From Streptomyces coacervatus (GTDB taxonomy: Bacteria; Actinomycetota; Actinomycetes; Streptomycetales; Streptomycetaceae), in contig NZ_JARHTP010000018.1 in the NCBI RefSeq assembly GCF_029223485.1, forward strand, positions 1-64,000: DNA of 64,000 bases. The letters are read 5' to 3'. This document shows, piece after piece, positions 23,579-31,553 of this stretch. The stretch's first letter is position 1; every line of letters starts with the position of its first letter. The notes under the pieces are model-generated. The model made no database searches. It was not told where the DNA came from and was given only the letters and a program-made list of their open reading frames with translations. The translations under genes and the position numbers were made by a program.

Positions 23579-24624
23579 CAATGCGACCGCTCTTGCGAGG
23601 AGCCCGCGATCAGCAGGTCCGGCACGTAGGACGGGGGTTGTGGGTTGGTCTCGGAGACTTCTTCGAAGGTGCGGTACCGGTCGCTGATCTTCATCCAAGC
23701 CACCTCGCCGGACATCCAGTCGCGCATGCCCGCGGTGTTCGCCCACACGGCGTCGCACTCTTCGGGTGGGATGTCCAGGTCGGTGAGGAGCAGGTCGAGC
23801 TCGCGCTCTTTGGCGAGGAAGTCATTGGCGCGGCCGGTGATGCGGTCGATGACGGTGGTGTGGGCCTGCTCCCAAGTAAGGCCGTCATGGTGGACGAGAG
23901 CGGCGAGGTAGTTGCTGACGTCGCCGCGGGCGCGTTCCTTGGCGGCGGAGAAGACATCGTTGCTCCAGCAGATGATGTCATTGGCGGCCAGAAGCAGATC
24001 CTGGAACTCCGGGGCGCGGTAGACGCGGTCGGGGACCTCGCTGCGAGCGGCGAACTCGCTGACTGCTATGCAGTACGGCACTGATCCCGACCGGCGGCGG
24101 AACGCCACATACTCCTCAGGTGTGGCCGGGATGCCGGCTAGGCGCTGAATGGACTCCTGGTGATAGCCGTCGAACATATCCCTGACCGACGCGGCGAAAC
24201 GCGCATGCCAGGCATTCGACATGTACGGGAACGTCCGACGGCATAGATCGGCCAGCGCCCGCCGAGCCGGCACCTCCGCATCTCCCGGGCCGATCGTGCC
24301 TTTGCTGTCCACGATGCGCTCCAGCGGCGCCCGCGCCGCCGCCCACTCAGCCGGGCCGGAATGGAGTCCTTCGCCGTTCTGGTCGTCGACAACCAGCAGC
24401 CAGGTGATCCACCCCGCACACACGATCAGATCCGGCAAAGCGGCGAAGGAATATACGTAGCAGGCGCCCTCACCCAGCCTCGACCTGCTCAGCCGATCAG
24501 CGACCTCCTGCGAGGGCAGGAGCCCCATCCGCTGGGCCCATTGCAGATTACGGTCCTCCACCAGCGACACATGAGGGTGCGTATGGCACACAAACGGAAG
24601 CGGAACGTCCATCGGCGAATGCAT
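23578..24624 (-). CDS. Class I terpene synthase (sesquiterpene cyclase-like)
   Basis: A 348-residue single alpha-domain cyclase. The metal-binding motifs are intact: DDQNGE (residues 80-85, DDxxxE) and the NSE triad NDVFSAAKE (222-230). The RY pair is at R316-Y317 (SDRYRTF). The N-terminus LPFVCHTHPH matches bacterial sesquiterpene synthases. It converts an isoprenyl diphosphate, most likely farnesyl diphosphate, to a cyclic terpene; the product cannot be predicted by eye. Coupled to a P450 downstream, it is a two-gene terpenoid pathway lying between mobile-element remnants. Confidence 0.92.
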   Translation of the reverse strand: MHSPMDVPLPFVCHTHPHVSLVEDRNLQWAQRMGLLPSQEVADRLSRSRLGEGACYVYSFAALPDLIVCAGWITWLLVVDDQNGEGLHSGPAEWAAARAPLERIVDSKGTIGPGDAEVPARRALADLCRRTFPYMSNAWHARFAASVRDMFDGYHQESIQRLAGIPATPEEYVAFRRRSGSVPYCIAVSEFAARSEVPDRVYRAPEFQDLLLAANDIICWSNDVFSAAKERARGDVSNYLAALVHHDGLTWEQAHTTVIDRITGRANDFLAKERELDLLLTDLDIPPEECDAVWANTAGMRDWMSGEVAWMKISDRYRTFEEVSETNPQPPSYVPDLLIAGSSQERSH

Positions 24625-24711
24625 GCGAGTCTCCGTCTACCTCTGGTCAGGCAGTCACTCCAGTACGACAGCTGACGGCAGCAGAGGGAACCGCCGACAT
24701 CGTCCGGAGCG

Positions 24712-25026
24712 TTGAACGCGTTGAACGCTTGCGGGATTGTGAACCTGTTCCTCCGGCGGCGTTGTCGCTTGGTCAACTCACGCTTGCTCACTACAGCTCC
24801 CGGCCGCCTCGCCGGACCCGAGCCCCCGGACTACCCCCGCATCCTCACCGCCTTCAACCACACGACCGGGCCGCTACGGGCCAAGGACGTCTGCGAAGCC
24901 CTCGGCCACGAACTGCTGCCGAAGAACGTCGAAGGCACCCGCGCCAAGCTGAAACGCCTGGTGAGCCGCGGCATCCTCACCGAACCCGAACCCGGCCTGT
25001 TCACCATGCCCCGACCGGCAAGGTGA
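24712..25026 (+). pseudogene. Winged-helix C-terminal fragment
   Basis: Residues about 38-100 read YPRILTAFNHTTGPLRAKDV then EALGHELLPKNVEGTRAKLK and GILTEPEPGLFTMP, a winged-helix module I know from the C-termini of longer Streptomyces proteins. The preceding 35 residues look unrelated, so this is probably a remnant of a larger gene. It is divergent from the terpene synthase and ends at the right copy of the 17-bp repeat. A short functional protein cannot be excluded. Confidence 0.45.
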
Positions 25027-25039
25027 ACCCGCGTGAAAG

Positions 25040-25056
25040 CTCACACAACGCCCACT
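25040..25056. repeat. 17-bp direct repeat flanking terpene cassette, right copy
   Basis: Identical to 22138-22154. It overlaps the stop end of the small XRE gene at 25055. Confidence 0.7.
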
Positions 25057-25279
25057 AAGAGTCGCGGTAGCTCAGCAGGTCGCCGGGCTGGCACCCCAGT
25101 TCCCGGCAGATCGCAGCGAGCGTGGAGAAGCGGATCGCCTTGGCGCGGTCATTCTTCAGGACGGAGAGGTTGACCACCGTCACACCGACCCGCGCCGCGA
25201 GTTCAGCCAGGGTCATGCCGCGCTCCGCGAGCAGTCGGTCGAGGTGGACCTCGATGCGGTGGTCCTCCTCCGGCGGCAT
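25055..25279 (-). CDS. Small Cro/C1-type regulator, YozG-like
   Basis: A 74-residue helix-turn-helix protein: HLDRLLAERGMTLAELAARV then GVTVVNLSVLKNDRAKAIRF and LAAICRELGCQPGDLLSY. This matches the YozG-type XRE regulators that accompany DUF2975 membrane proteins. Its ATG shares a base with the DUF2975 stop (TGATG). It most likely autoregulates through the long palindrome at 25927-25969. Confidence 0.9.
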   Translation of the reverse strand: MPPEEDHRIEVHLDRLLAERGMTLAELAARVGVTVVNLSVLKNDRAKAIRFSTLAAICRELGCQPGDLLSYRDS

Positions 25280-25893
25280 CAGACGAGCCCTTCGGTGTCC
25301 TCGCGCAGCCGCGTGCCCTGCCGGAAGACCTCGGCCAGCGCGGCGACGAGCAGGCCGAGCAGGAGGGGCGCGGACGAGACGGTGTAGGCAAAGGGCACCG
25401 CGGGGCTGACGGCCGTGCCGCTGATCAGGAGGTGAGTGGTGACCGCGTCCACCGCCGGACCGAGTACACCCATGGCCACGATCGCCGCCGCGATGACCTG
25501 CAGCCGCCGGGCGTTCTCCGGCACGAAGACGTCGTCGCGACGCAGCGTACGGGCCATGCGCAGCAGGAGAACGAGGACCAGGACCAGCAACGCGCCGTAG
25601 AAGAGGTCGGGCAGAGCCAGCAGTATCCGCTGCTGGACATCGGGATGGGCCAGGGCGATCTCCGCCCGGTGAGTGCCATGCAGCGTCACGGGTCCGCTCG
25701 ACACGGCGGCAGGCACCCGAGTGACGGCTTCGATCGTCACGTCACGCGCCCTAGTGGAGTCGAAGGGCCCGGTCACCCCGAGGAGCGGCAGCAATACCCC
25801 GAAGAGTCCCGCCAACGCCAACGCCAGACCGAGGACAGTCTCCAGCAGACGCCCGCCCCGCCCGACCTGCAACGACCTGCAACGACCCCACAC
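25279..25893 (-). CDS. DUF2975 membrane protein with disturbed 5' end
   Basis: A 204-residue membrane protein with four hydrophobic segments (residues about 16-40, 95-112, 130-150, 168-190) and the DUF2975-like loop LRRDDVFVPENARRLQVIA. The best ribosome site (GGAGGGGG, 25902-25909) serves an ATG at 25897 that is out of frame with this gene. A tandem 10-bp duplication (25866-25885) lies a few codons in; with a single copy, the ATG frame would enter DUF2975 directly. As it stands, expression needs the GTG at 25893, 4 bases inside the out-of-frame start. It is coupled to the YozG-like gene. Confidence 0.75.
   Translation of the reverse strand: MWGRCRSLQVGRGGRLLETVLGLALALAGLFGVLLPLLGVTGPFDSTRARDVTIEAVTRVPAAVSSGPVTLHGTHRAEIALAHPDVQQRILLALPDLFYGALLVLVLVLLLRMARTLRRDDVFVPENARRLQVIAAAIVAMGVLGPAVDAVTTHLLISGTAVSPAVPFAYTVSSAPLLLGLLVAALAEVFRQGTRLREDTEGLV
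25866..25885. repeat. 10-bp tandem duplication at DUF2975 start
   Basis: CCTGCAACGA is repeated exactly twice in tandem. Its length changes the reading frame between the ATG at 25897, which has a strong ribosome site, and the DUF2975 body. It looks like a slipped-strand event. Confidence 0.9.
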
Positions 25894-25926
25894 TCATGGT
25901 TCCCCCTCCAAGACAACCCACCGACC

Positions 25927-25969
25927 TCGACCTATCGTTTATCGATAGTATCGATAAACGATAGGTCGA
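25927..25969. promoter_or_regulatory. 43-bp perfect palindrome, probable operator of the DUF2975/YozG pair
   Basis: Two perfect 21-base arms (25927-25947 and 25949-25969) surround a single G at 25948. Each arm contains TATCG repeats (TATCGTTTATCGATA). It starts about 30 bases upstream of the DUF2975 start, where a promoter/operator is expected, and is unusually AT-rich for this genome. A small Cro-like regulator encoded in the same operon is the obvious candidate to bind it. It could also fold as a long RNA hairpin. Confidence 0.75.
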
Positions 25970-26029
25970 GCAATTCGGGAAGCCGTGGAGGATGAGTCCG
26001 CTGCACCGCGATGCCGAATGCGGCCCTGC

Positions 26030-26695
26030 CTAGCCCGGCGTCACCAACCGCGCCTCATACGCGAACACCGCCGCCTGCGTCCGGTCCCGGAGCCCCAGTT
26101 TCACCAGGATTCTGCTGACGTGGGTCTTGATCGTCGACTCGGCGACCACCAGGCGCTCGGCTATCTCCGAGTTCGACAGGCCCTGGGCGATGAGGACCAG
26201 GACCTCCGTCTCCCGGTCGGTCAGGTCGCCGTAGGCCGCCATCGCGGAGTGCATCGGGCGTGGGGTTTCCGAGAGTTTCGAGAACTCTGTGATCAGGCGC
26301 TTGGTGACGGAGGGGGCCAGGAGTGCCTCGCCTGATGCCACCACCCTTACGCCGTCGGCCAGTTGGCGGGCCGAGGCGTCCTTCAGGAGGAAGCCGGAGG
26401 CTCCTGCGCGCAGTGCCTGGTACACGTACTCGTCGAGGTCGAAGGTCGTCAGGACCAGGACCTTTGCCGTGCTGTTGGCGGCCACGATCTCGCGGGTCGC
26501 CTCTATGCCGTTCAGCTCCGGCATACGGATGTCCATCAGGACCACGTCGGGGGAGAGTTCGCGGACGCGGTCCACCGCCTCCCGGCCGTTGACCGCCTCG
26601 CCGACCACCTCGATGTCCGGCATCGCGTTCAGCAGGACCGAGAAGCCCTCGCGCACCATCATCTGGTCGTCCGCGATCAGGACGCGGATCGTCAT
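26030..26695 (-). CDS. NarL/LuxR-family response regulator (system 1)
   Basis: A 221-residue regulator. The receiver has the acidic pair DD (9-10), phospho-acceptor D55 in VVLMDIRMPE, and Lys in FLLKDAS; the LuxR-type helix-turn-helix is LTDRETEVLVLIAQGLSNSEIAERL then VVAESTIKTHVSRIL. It overlaps the stop of the kinase gene as ATGA, forming a standard kinase-regulator operon. Its close relative lies at 28209. A 19-nt box shared by the promoters of both systems (28146 and 32810) is a candidate target. Confidence 0.95.
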   Translation of the reverse strand: MTIRVLIADDQMMVREGFSVLLNAMPDIEVVGEAVNGREAVDRVRELSPDVVLMDIRMPELNGIEATREIVAANSTAKVLVLTTFDLDEYVYQALRAGASGFLLKDASARQLADGVRVVASGEALLAPSVTKRLITEFSKLSETPRPMHSAMAAYGDLTDRETEVLVLIAQGLSNSEIAERLVVAESTIKTHVSRILVKLGLRDRTQAAVFAYEARLVTPG

Positions 26696-28080
26696 GCTTC
26701 TCCTTCGCTTGCGGCGGCGACCGGCAGGAACACCGTCACCTCATAGCCTCCCTCGTCCGTCCGGGCCGCTGTCATCTCGCCGTTCAGCATGGTGACGCGC
26801 TCCCGCATGCCGGTGATGCCGTGGCCGGCGCCGGGTGAGGGTTTGACCAGGGACGGGTTCGGCGGCGGGTCGTTCACTATGCGCAGGCCCAGGCCGCCGA
26901 GGACATACGAGACCTCCACCTTGGCACCGGCGCCCGGTGCGTGCCGCAAGGTGTTGCTGAGCGCCTCCTGCACTATGCGGTACGCCGACAGCTCCACACC
27001 CTGCGGGAGTTCGCGTATCGCTCCGGTCGTCGTCTTGTCGACGCTCAGGCCCGCGTTGCGCACATTGGCGAGCAGTCCGTCCAGCTCGGCGAGGGTGGGC
27101 TGCGGGGCGTCCGGGGCCTCGTAGTCCTCGGCCCGGACCACGCCCAGCACCCGGCGCAGTTCCGTGAGCGCCGCCACCGCGTTCTCCCGGATCGTGGCGA
27201 ACGCCCTCTCCAGCTCCTCCGGCGGGTTCTCCACGCGGTAGGGGGCGGCCTCCGCCTGGATGGCGACGACCGACATATGGTGCGCGACCACGTCGTGCAG
27301 CTCGCGGGCGATCGTCGTGCGCTCCTCCAGGAGCGTGCGCCGGGAACGCTCGTGCGCGGTCACCGTCTGCTGGGCGGACACCTCCTGGCGGGCCTCGCGG
27401 CGTATGTGCCAGACGGAGACCGCGAGAAGGATCAGGGCGGAGAAGGACAGCAGCTGGGCGGTGTTCGTGCCGAAGGAGTGGCCCCAGTCGAAGAAGGTGG
27501 CGACCACCACGCCGTAGACCGCGGTGAGCGCCCACATCCACGCCGCCGTGCGCGGCCGGGTGCGTATGGCCACGATCGTGAGCACGAACAGGTGGCAGGC
27601 GAAGGCGCCGGGCAGCCACGGCCACTCGCTGTCCCAGCTGGAGCCGACCACCGCGGCGACCGGCGTCGCGGCCATCGACGCCCAGAACGCGCCGACCGGC
27701 CGGACCATCGTCAGCAGGACCGGGACCAGTGCCAGCAGGCCGAGGACGAAGTTGTCGCCGGCGCCGATCATGGCGCTGTTCGCGGCGATGAGCATGGCCA
27801 GAACGGCGAACGCGGTGATCACCGCGTGCGGAGCCCAGGTCGCCCACTCCCGCATGCGGCCGCGCAGGGGGCGGACGAGCCGGGCGTGGGCGCCCAGGCG
27901 CGGCAGCGGACGGTATGCGAAGGCGTCGTGGAAGAGGTCCTGGCGCATTCCGCGCAGGGCGTCCACGGCCGCCCGGAACTCCGGGCTGTTCGGCTTGTAC
28001 GGCTCGTACGCGCTGTCCGGCGGCTCCATCTGCCTCGTGGGCTCCGATGGCGTCGGCTGCGGCTGGGGCATCTCGGTCAC
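26692..28080 (-). CDS. NarL-type sensor histidine kinase (system 1)
   Basis: A 462-residue HisKA_3 kinase. Five or six transmembrane segments lie between residues about 85 and 225. The dimerisation/phospho-acceptor site is RELHDVVAHHMSVV with H262, and the HATPase domain shows EALSNTLRHAP (N box) and GAGHGITGMRERV (G box). There is no large extracellular sensor, as in DesK/LiaS-type intramembrane-sensing kinases, so it may respond to the membrane or cell envelope. It is the first gene of a two-gene operon. Confidence 0.94.
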   Translation of the reverse strand: MTEMPQPQPTPSEPTRQMEPPDSAYEPYKPNSPEFRAAVDALRGMRQDLFHDAFAYRPLPRLGAHARLVRPLRGRMREWATWAPHAVITAFAVLAMLIAANSAMIGAGDNFVLGLLALVPVLLTMVRPVGAFWASMAATPVAAVVGSSWDSEWPWLPGAFACHLFVLTIVAIRTRPRTAAWMWALTAVYGVVVATFFDWGHSFGTNTAQLLSFSALILLAVSVWHIRREARQEVSAQQTVTAHERSRRTLLEERTTIARELHDVVAHHMSVVAIQAEAAPYRVENPPEELERAFATIRENAVAALTELRRVLGVVRAEDYEAPDAPQPTLAELDGLLANVRNAGLSVDKTTTGAIRELPQGVELSAYRIVQEALSNTLRHAPGAGAKVEVSYVLGGLGLRIVNDPPPNPSLVKPSPGAGHGITGMRERVTMLNGEMTAARTDEGGYEVTVFLPVAAASEGEA

Positions 28081-28145
28081 GTTGAAAAAGGTAGGCCGTG
28101 GCGGGGGTCGCGGTCGTCACCAGTGAGGAGGGTCCTGCGGCCTCC

Positions 28146-28164
28146 CTCTCAGGTACTACGGGTA
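28146..28164. promoter_or_regulatory. 19-nt shared promoter box, copy upstream of kinase 1
   Basis: CTCTCAGGTACTACGGGTA is identical to 32810-32828. This copy lies about 65 bases upstream of the first kinase gene. Within it, GGTAC is repeated (GGTACTACGGGTAC). Both sites precede operons that encode NarL-type regulators, so a shared binding site is likely. Confidence 0.6.
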
Positions 28165-28208
28165 CGGCCATGAGGTGCCCGGAGACAGCGGCCGGAGACG
28201 ACGGCCGG

Positions 28209-28895
28209 TCAGTATCCGGACGGCCGCACCAGCCCGCACTCGTACGCGAACACCGCCGCCTGCGTCCGGTCCCTGAGCCCCAGCTTCACCAGGATGCGGC
28301 CCACATGGGTCTTCACGGTCTGCTCGGCGACGACCAGCCGCTCGGCGATCTCCGCGTTCGACAGGCCCTGCGCGATCAGTGCGAGGACCTCCGTCTCGCG
28401 CTCGGTCAGGTCGCCGACGCGTTCCTTCAGCGGGGCGCGGGGCTTGCCGTCCAGGCGGGAGAACTGGGCGATCAGCCGCCGGGTGATGCCGGGCGCGAGC
28501 AGCGCGTCACCGGCCGCCACCACCCGTACCGCCTCGGCCAGTTGGTCCACCGACGCGTCCTTGAGGAGGAACCCGGACGCTCCCGCGCGCAGCGCCTCGT
28601 ACACATACTCGTCGAGGTCGAAGGTGGTGAGCACCAGCACCCTGATGTGCGGTGTCTCGACGGTGATGCGGCGGGTGGCCTCGATGCCGCCGAGCTCGGG
28701 CATGCGGATGTCCATGAGGACGACGTCCGGGGCGAGTTCGGCGACCTTGGCGACGGCGTCCAGGCCGTCGACCGCCTGGCCGATCACCTCGATGTCCGGC
28801 TTGGTGTTCAGCAGCACGGTGAAGCCCTGCCGGACCATCTGCTGGTCGTCGGCGATCAGTACACGGATGGGGCCGGTGCCGGTGCTGCTCGTCAT
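28209..28895 (-). CDS. NarL/LuxR-family response regulator (system 2)
   Basis: A 228-residue regulator with phospho-acceptor D62 (VVLMDIRMPE), FLLKDAS for the conserved Lys, and the LuxR-type DNA-binding helix LTERETEVLALIAQGLSNAEIAERL. It overlaps the kinase gene as ATGA. It is strongly similar to the regulator at 26030, including the C-terminal LGLRDRTQAAVFAYE, so the two systems probably arose by duplication and may share targets. It is the last gene of the hydrolase-acyltransferase-kinase-regulator operon. Confidence 0.95.
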   Translation of the reverse strand: MTSSTGTGPIRVLIADDQQMVRQGFTVLLNTKPDIEVIGQAVDGLDAVAKVAELAPDVVLMDIRMPELGGIEATRRITVETPHIRVLVLTTFDLDEYVYEALRAGASGFLLKDASVDQLAEAVRVVAAGDALLAPGITRRLIAQFSRLDGKPRAPLKERVGDLTERETEVLALIAQGLSNAEIAERLVVAEQTVKTHVGRILVKLGLRDRTQAAVFAYECGLVRPSGY

Positions 28896-30274
28896 GCGGT
28901 GTCGTCCTTCGGGTCGATGGCGGGGTCCGGGGCGTCGGGCAGGTCCGGGCCGTCGGCTAGCGGGGCGACCGGGAGGAACGCGGAGACCTGGTAGCCGCCG
29001 TCCGGCTGGGAGTGTACGGACAGGTCGCCGCCGAGCATCGCGGCCCGTTCCCGCATGCCGAGCTGGCCGTGCCCCGCGCCGGGCGACGCCGGAGCGGCGT
29101 GCAGCGGACGCGAGTTGACGACTTCCACGCGCACTCCGAAGGGGACGTAGGCGACTTCGACACTCGCGCTCGCGCCGGGTGCGTGGCGCAGCACGTTGCT
29201 CAGCGCCTCCTGCACGATCCGGTACGCCGACAGCTCCACACCGGACGGCAGCGGGCGCCGCTCCCCCGTGGTCCGCGTGGTCACGGTCAGACCGGCGGCC
29301 CTGGTGTTCTCGACGAGCGCGTCGAGCCGGTCCAGGGTGGGCTGCGGACTGTGCGGGTCGTTGCCGGCGGCGGCCGGAGTGTCCGAGCCGGGGTCCTCGG
29401 AACGCAGGACGCCCAGCACGCGGCGCAGTTCGGTCAACGCCTCCAGCGCGTTGTTCCGGATGCCCTCGAGGTTCTCCCTGAGCTCGTCGGGCGGGTTCTC
29501 GACGAGGTGCGGGGCGACCTGGGCCTGGATGGAGATCACGGACATGTGGTGGGCGACCACGTCGTGCAGCTCGCGGGCGATGCGGTTGCGCTCCTCCAGA
29601 AGGGTGCGCCGCGCCCGCTCCTCGGCGGTCAGCGTGGTCTGCCGGCCCAGTTCCGCGCGCGCCTCGCGGCGGCCGCGCAGCGCGATGCCGAGTACCACGA
29701 CGACCGCGGAGAGGGCGATCGCGACCACCCCGGTTTCCTGGTAGCTCGGAGCGCTCCACACCCCCTGCAGGACCCAGGTGACGAGCACGGTCACCACGAG
29801 CGCCTCCACGGACACCCGGGTCCGCACGCGCAGGGCGAGCAGCAGCAGTACCAGCAGATGAGCGATGATCCCGGCCGCCGTCCAGGGCCAGGTGAACTGC
29901 CGCGACTCCGCCACGGGCATGCTGCCGTGCACCACGACCGCCCCCACGACCGTGGCCCCCGTCGACAGCCACCACGCCGGGATCGGCCGCCGCATGGCGA
30001 GGACCACCGCGCCGGCCTGGGAGATCCCGATGAGGGAGGCGAACCAGAAGCCCAGCCGGCCGTTGTCGGTGAGCTGGGCGATGCCGCCGAGCATGATGCC
30101 GAACGCGGCCAGGCACAGCAGACCGTGCGGTAGCCTGCGCAGCCATCTGGACGGGGGCAGCGGGTGCGACTCGACGGTGCACAGGTCGTCGCGCACCACC
30201 CGCAGCCCGCGTACGGCACGGCTCGCGAGTGCGCGCTGCATCCCCGTTTTGGTCACACGCACAACCCTAGACAT
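28892..30274 (-). CDS. NarL-type sensor histidine kinase (system 2)
   Basis: A 460-residue HisKA_3 kinase with about six transmembrane segments (residues 50-200), phospho-acceptor H237 in RELHDVVAHHMSVI, and HATPase boxes EALSNVLRHAP and GAGHGQLGMRERA. The ATG at 30274 overlaps the acyltransferase stop by 8 bases (ATGTCTAG), so the kinase is translated with the enzymes upstream. This ties the signal to acyltransferase or hydrolase activity, perhaps on a cell-surface molecule. No large external domain is seen. Confidence 0.94.
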   Translation of the reverse strand: MSRVVRVTKTGMQRALASRAVRGLRVVRDDLCTVESHPLPPSRWLRRLPHGLLCLAAFGIMLGGIAQLTDNGRLGFWFASLIGISQAGAVVLAMRRPIPAWWLSTGATVVGAVVVHGSMPVAESRQFTWPWTAAGIIAHLLVLLLLALRVRTRVSVEALVVTVLVTWVLQGVWSAPSYQETGVVAIALSAVVVVLGIALRGRREARAELGRQTTLTAEERARRTLLEERNRIARELHDVVAHHMSVISIQAQVAPHLVENPPDELRENLEGIRNNALEALTELRRVLGVLRSEDPGSDTPAAAGNDPHSPQPTLDRLDALVENTRAAGLTVTTRTTGERRPLPSGVELSAYRIVQEALSNVLRHAPGASASVEVAYVPFGVRVEVVNSRPLHAAPASPGAGHGQLGMRERAAMLGGDLSVHSQPDGGYQVSAFLPVAPLADGPDLPDAPDPAIDPKDDTA

Positions 30275-31553
30275 GACGCCTCTGCGGCGCTGCCGCCCGC
30301 CTGGACGACGGCCGGTGTGCGCGGATGACCCGTGAACGCCGGCGGCCGCCGGGCCGCTCGGCGGGGCGGCCGTGCTCGTAGGCCCGAAAGGCGGCCCAGC
30401 AGACGGTGAGGGCAAGGGCGAAGACGGGCAGCCAGGCCAGCCTGAACGCCACCCATCCGAGGCCGTCGGGGGAGGTGTGCAGGCCGGGGAGGCGGCCCGC
30501 GAGGAGGCCGGTGGCCGTGGTCGCCATCATCGCCGTCTGGTGCCAGAGGAAGATCGTCATCGCGGAGAGGTTCACGAAGGCCACCGCCGCCCAGGCCAGG
30601 GGGCGCCGCATCGTACGCCGCAACCGGTCGCGAAGCAGCAGGGCGAGGCCGCACTGGGCCAGGCCGAAGGCGACCGCGGCCAGGGTCGGCGGGTTGAGGT
30701 TCGAGATCGCCGAGCCCGGGACGCCGACCATCGACGCCGGGTAGTGCGCCCAGGCCACCAGCGCGGCCGTCGCCGTCGTACCACCGATGAACAGGACCCA
30801 GCCTGCGCGGGGCCGGTCCAGCTCGCCGCGGGTCCAGGCCGCGCCGAGGGTGTACGGCACCAGCCAGCCCGCCGCCAGGTTCACCCAGCCGAGGCTCTGC
30901 GGGGCGCCGAGGCCGAAACGGAGCAGGTCCACATGGAGGACGACGGCCAGCGGCCACAGGGGGTTGAGCCGGGTGAGGAGCGGGGTCGCCGCGGTCAGCG
31001 CCGCGAAGACCAGCAGGAACCAGAGCGGGGAGAGGGCCAGTTTGACCAGCGTGTGGATCGTGTCGAAGTCGGCGCCCGAGAGGAACAGGGCCGTCGCGGC
31101 GATCGTCCAGAGGACCAGTACTGCGGCCACCGGTTTGAACAGCCGCGACAGACGGGCGGTCAGCCACCGCCGGTACGGCGTGCCCTTGGCCCGGGCCGCC
31201 GTGTAACTGCGGGTCGCCACATGGCCGCCCACCAGGAAGAACACGGCCAGGGTCTGGAAGGCCCAGGAGATCGGGGCGAGCCACGGCATGTGCTGGAGGG
31301 GGCTGGCGGCGTGCAGGGTGCCGCCGTCCGCCACCAGGGCCGTGACCAGCCAGTGGCCCAGGACCACACCGAGGATCGCGAAGGCCCTAAGGGCGTCCAC
31401 GGCGCGGTCGCGGTCGGCGGGGGTGGCGGCGTCGATCCGGTCGGCGCCATTTCCTATGGCGTGTCGTATGCCGTGTCCTATGCCGTGTCGTATGCCGTGT
31501 CCTATGCCTTGCCCTGTGCCGTCCCACGCGCGGCGCACGCTCGACTCACGCAC
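30267..31553 (-). CDS. Acyltransferase-3 family membrane protein
   Basis: A 428-residue membrane O-acyltransferase-like protein with about ten hydrophobic segments. The family start RDRAVDALRAFAILGVVLGHWL contains the catalytic-type His (GHW), and FFLVGGHVA carries a second conserved Gly-rich segment. The first 35 residues include GIGHGIRHGIGHGIRH, created by a 12-bp DNA repeat. The family acetylates sugars, peptidoglycan or antibiotics. It overlaps the hydrolase gene upstream and the kinase gene downstream by 8 bases each. Confidence 0.85.
   Translation of the reverse strand: MRESSVRRAWDGTGQGIGHGIRHGIGHGIRHAIGNGADRIDAATPADRDRAVDALRAFAILGVVLGHWLVTALVADGGTLHAASPLQHMPWLAPISWAFQTLAVFFLVGGHVATRSYTAARAKGTPYRRWLTARLSRLFKPVAAVLVLWTIAATALFLSGADFDTIHTLVKLALSPLWFLLVFAALTAATPLLTRLNPLWPLAVVLHVDLLRFGLGAPQSLGWVNLAAGWLVPYTLGAAWTRGELDRPRAGWVLFIGGTTATAALVAWAHYPASMVGVPGSAISNLNPPTLAAVAFGLAQCGLALLLRDRLRRTMRRPLAWAAVAFVNLSAMTIFLWHQTAMMATTATGLLAGRLPGLHTSPDGLGWVAFRLAWLPVFALALTVCWAAFRAYEHGRPAERPGGRRRSRVIRAHRPSSRRAAAPQRRHV
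31455..31514. repeat. Five 12-bp tandem units inside acyltransferase gene
   Basis: Five units of the type TATGCCGTGTCG/C run from 31455 to 31514, the outer ones slightly degenerate. They encode the HGIR/HGIG repeats at the protein N-terminus. Being a multiple of 3, copy-number change would keep the frame. Confidence 0.9.

Noticed and set aside
22154..24624. Specific assignment as epi-isozizaene synthase and CYP170A1 (albaflavenone)
   Set aside because: Gene order matches, but the aspartate-rich motif context and heme loop differ, and product prediction by eye is not reliable.
24729..25058. Alternative plus-strand frame over the winged-helix fragment
   Set aside because: It is a Pro/Arg/His-rich shadow of the frame at 24712-25026, which carries the recognisable winged-helix sequence.
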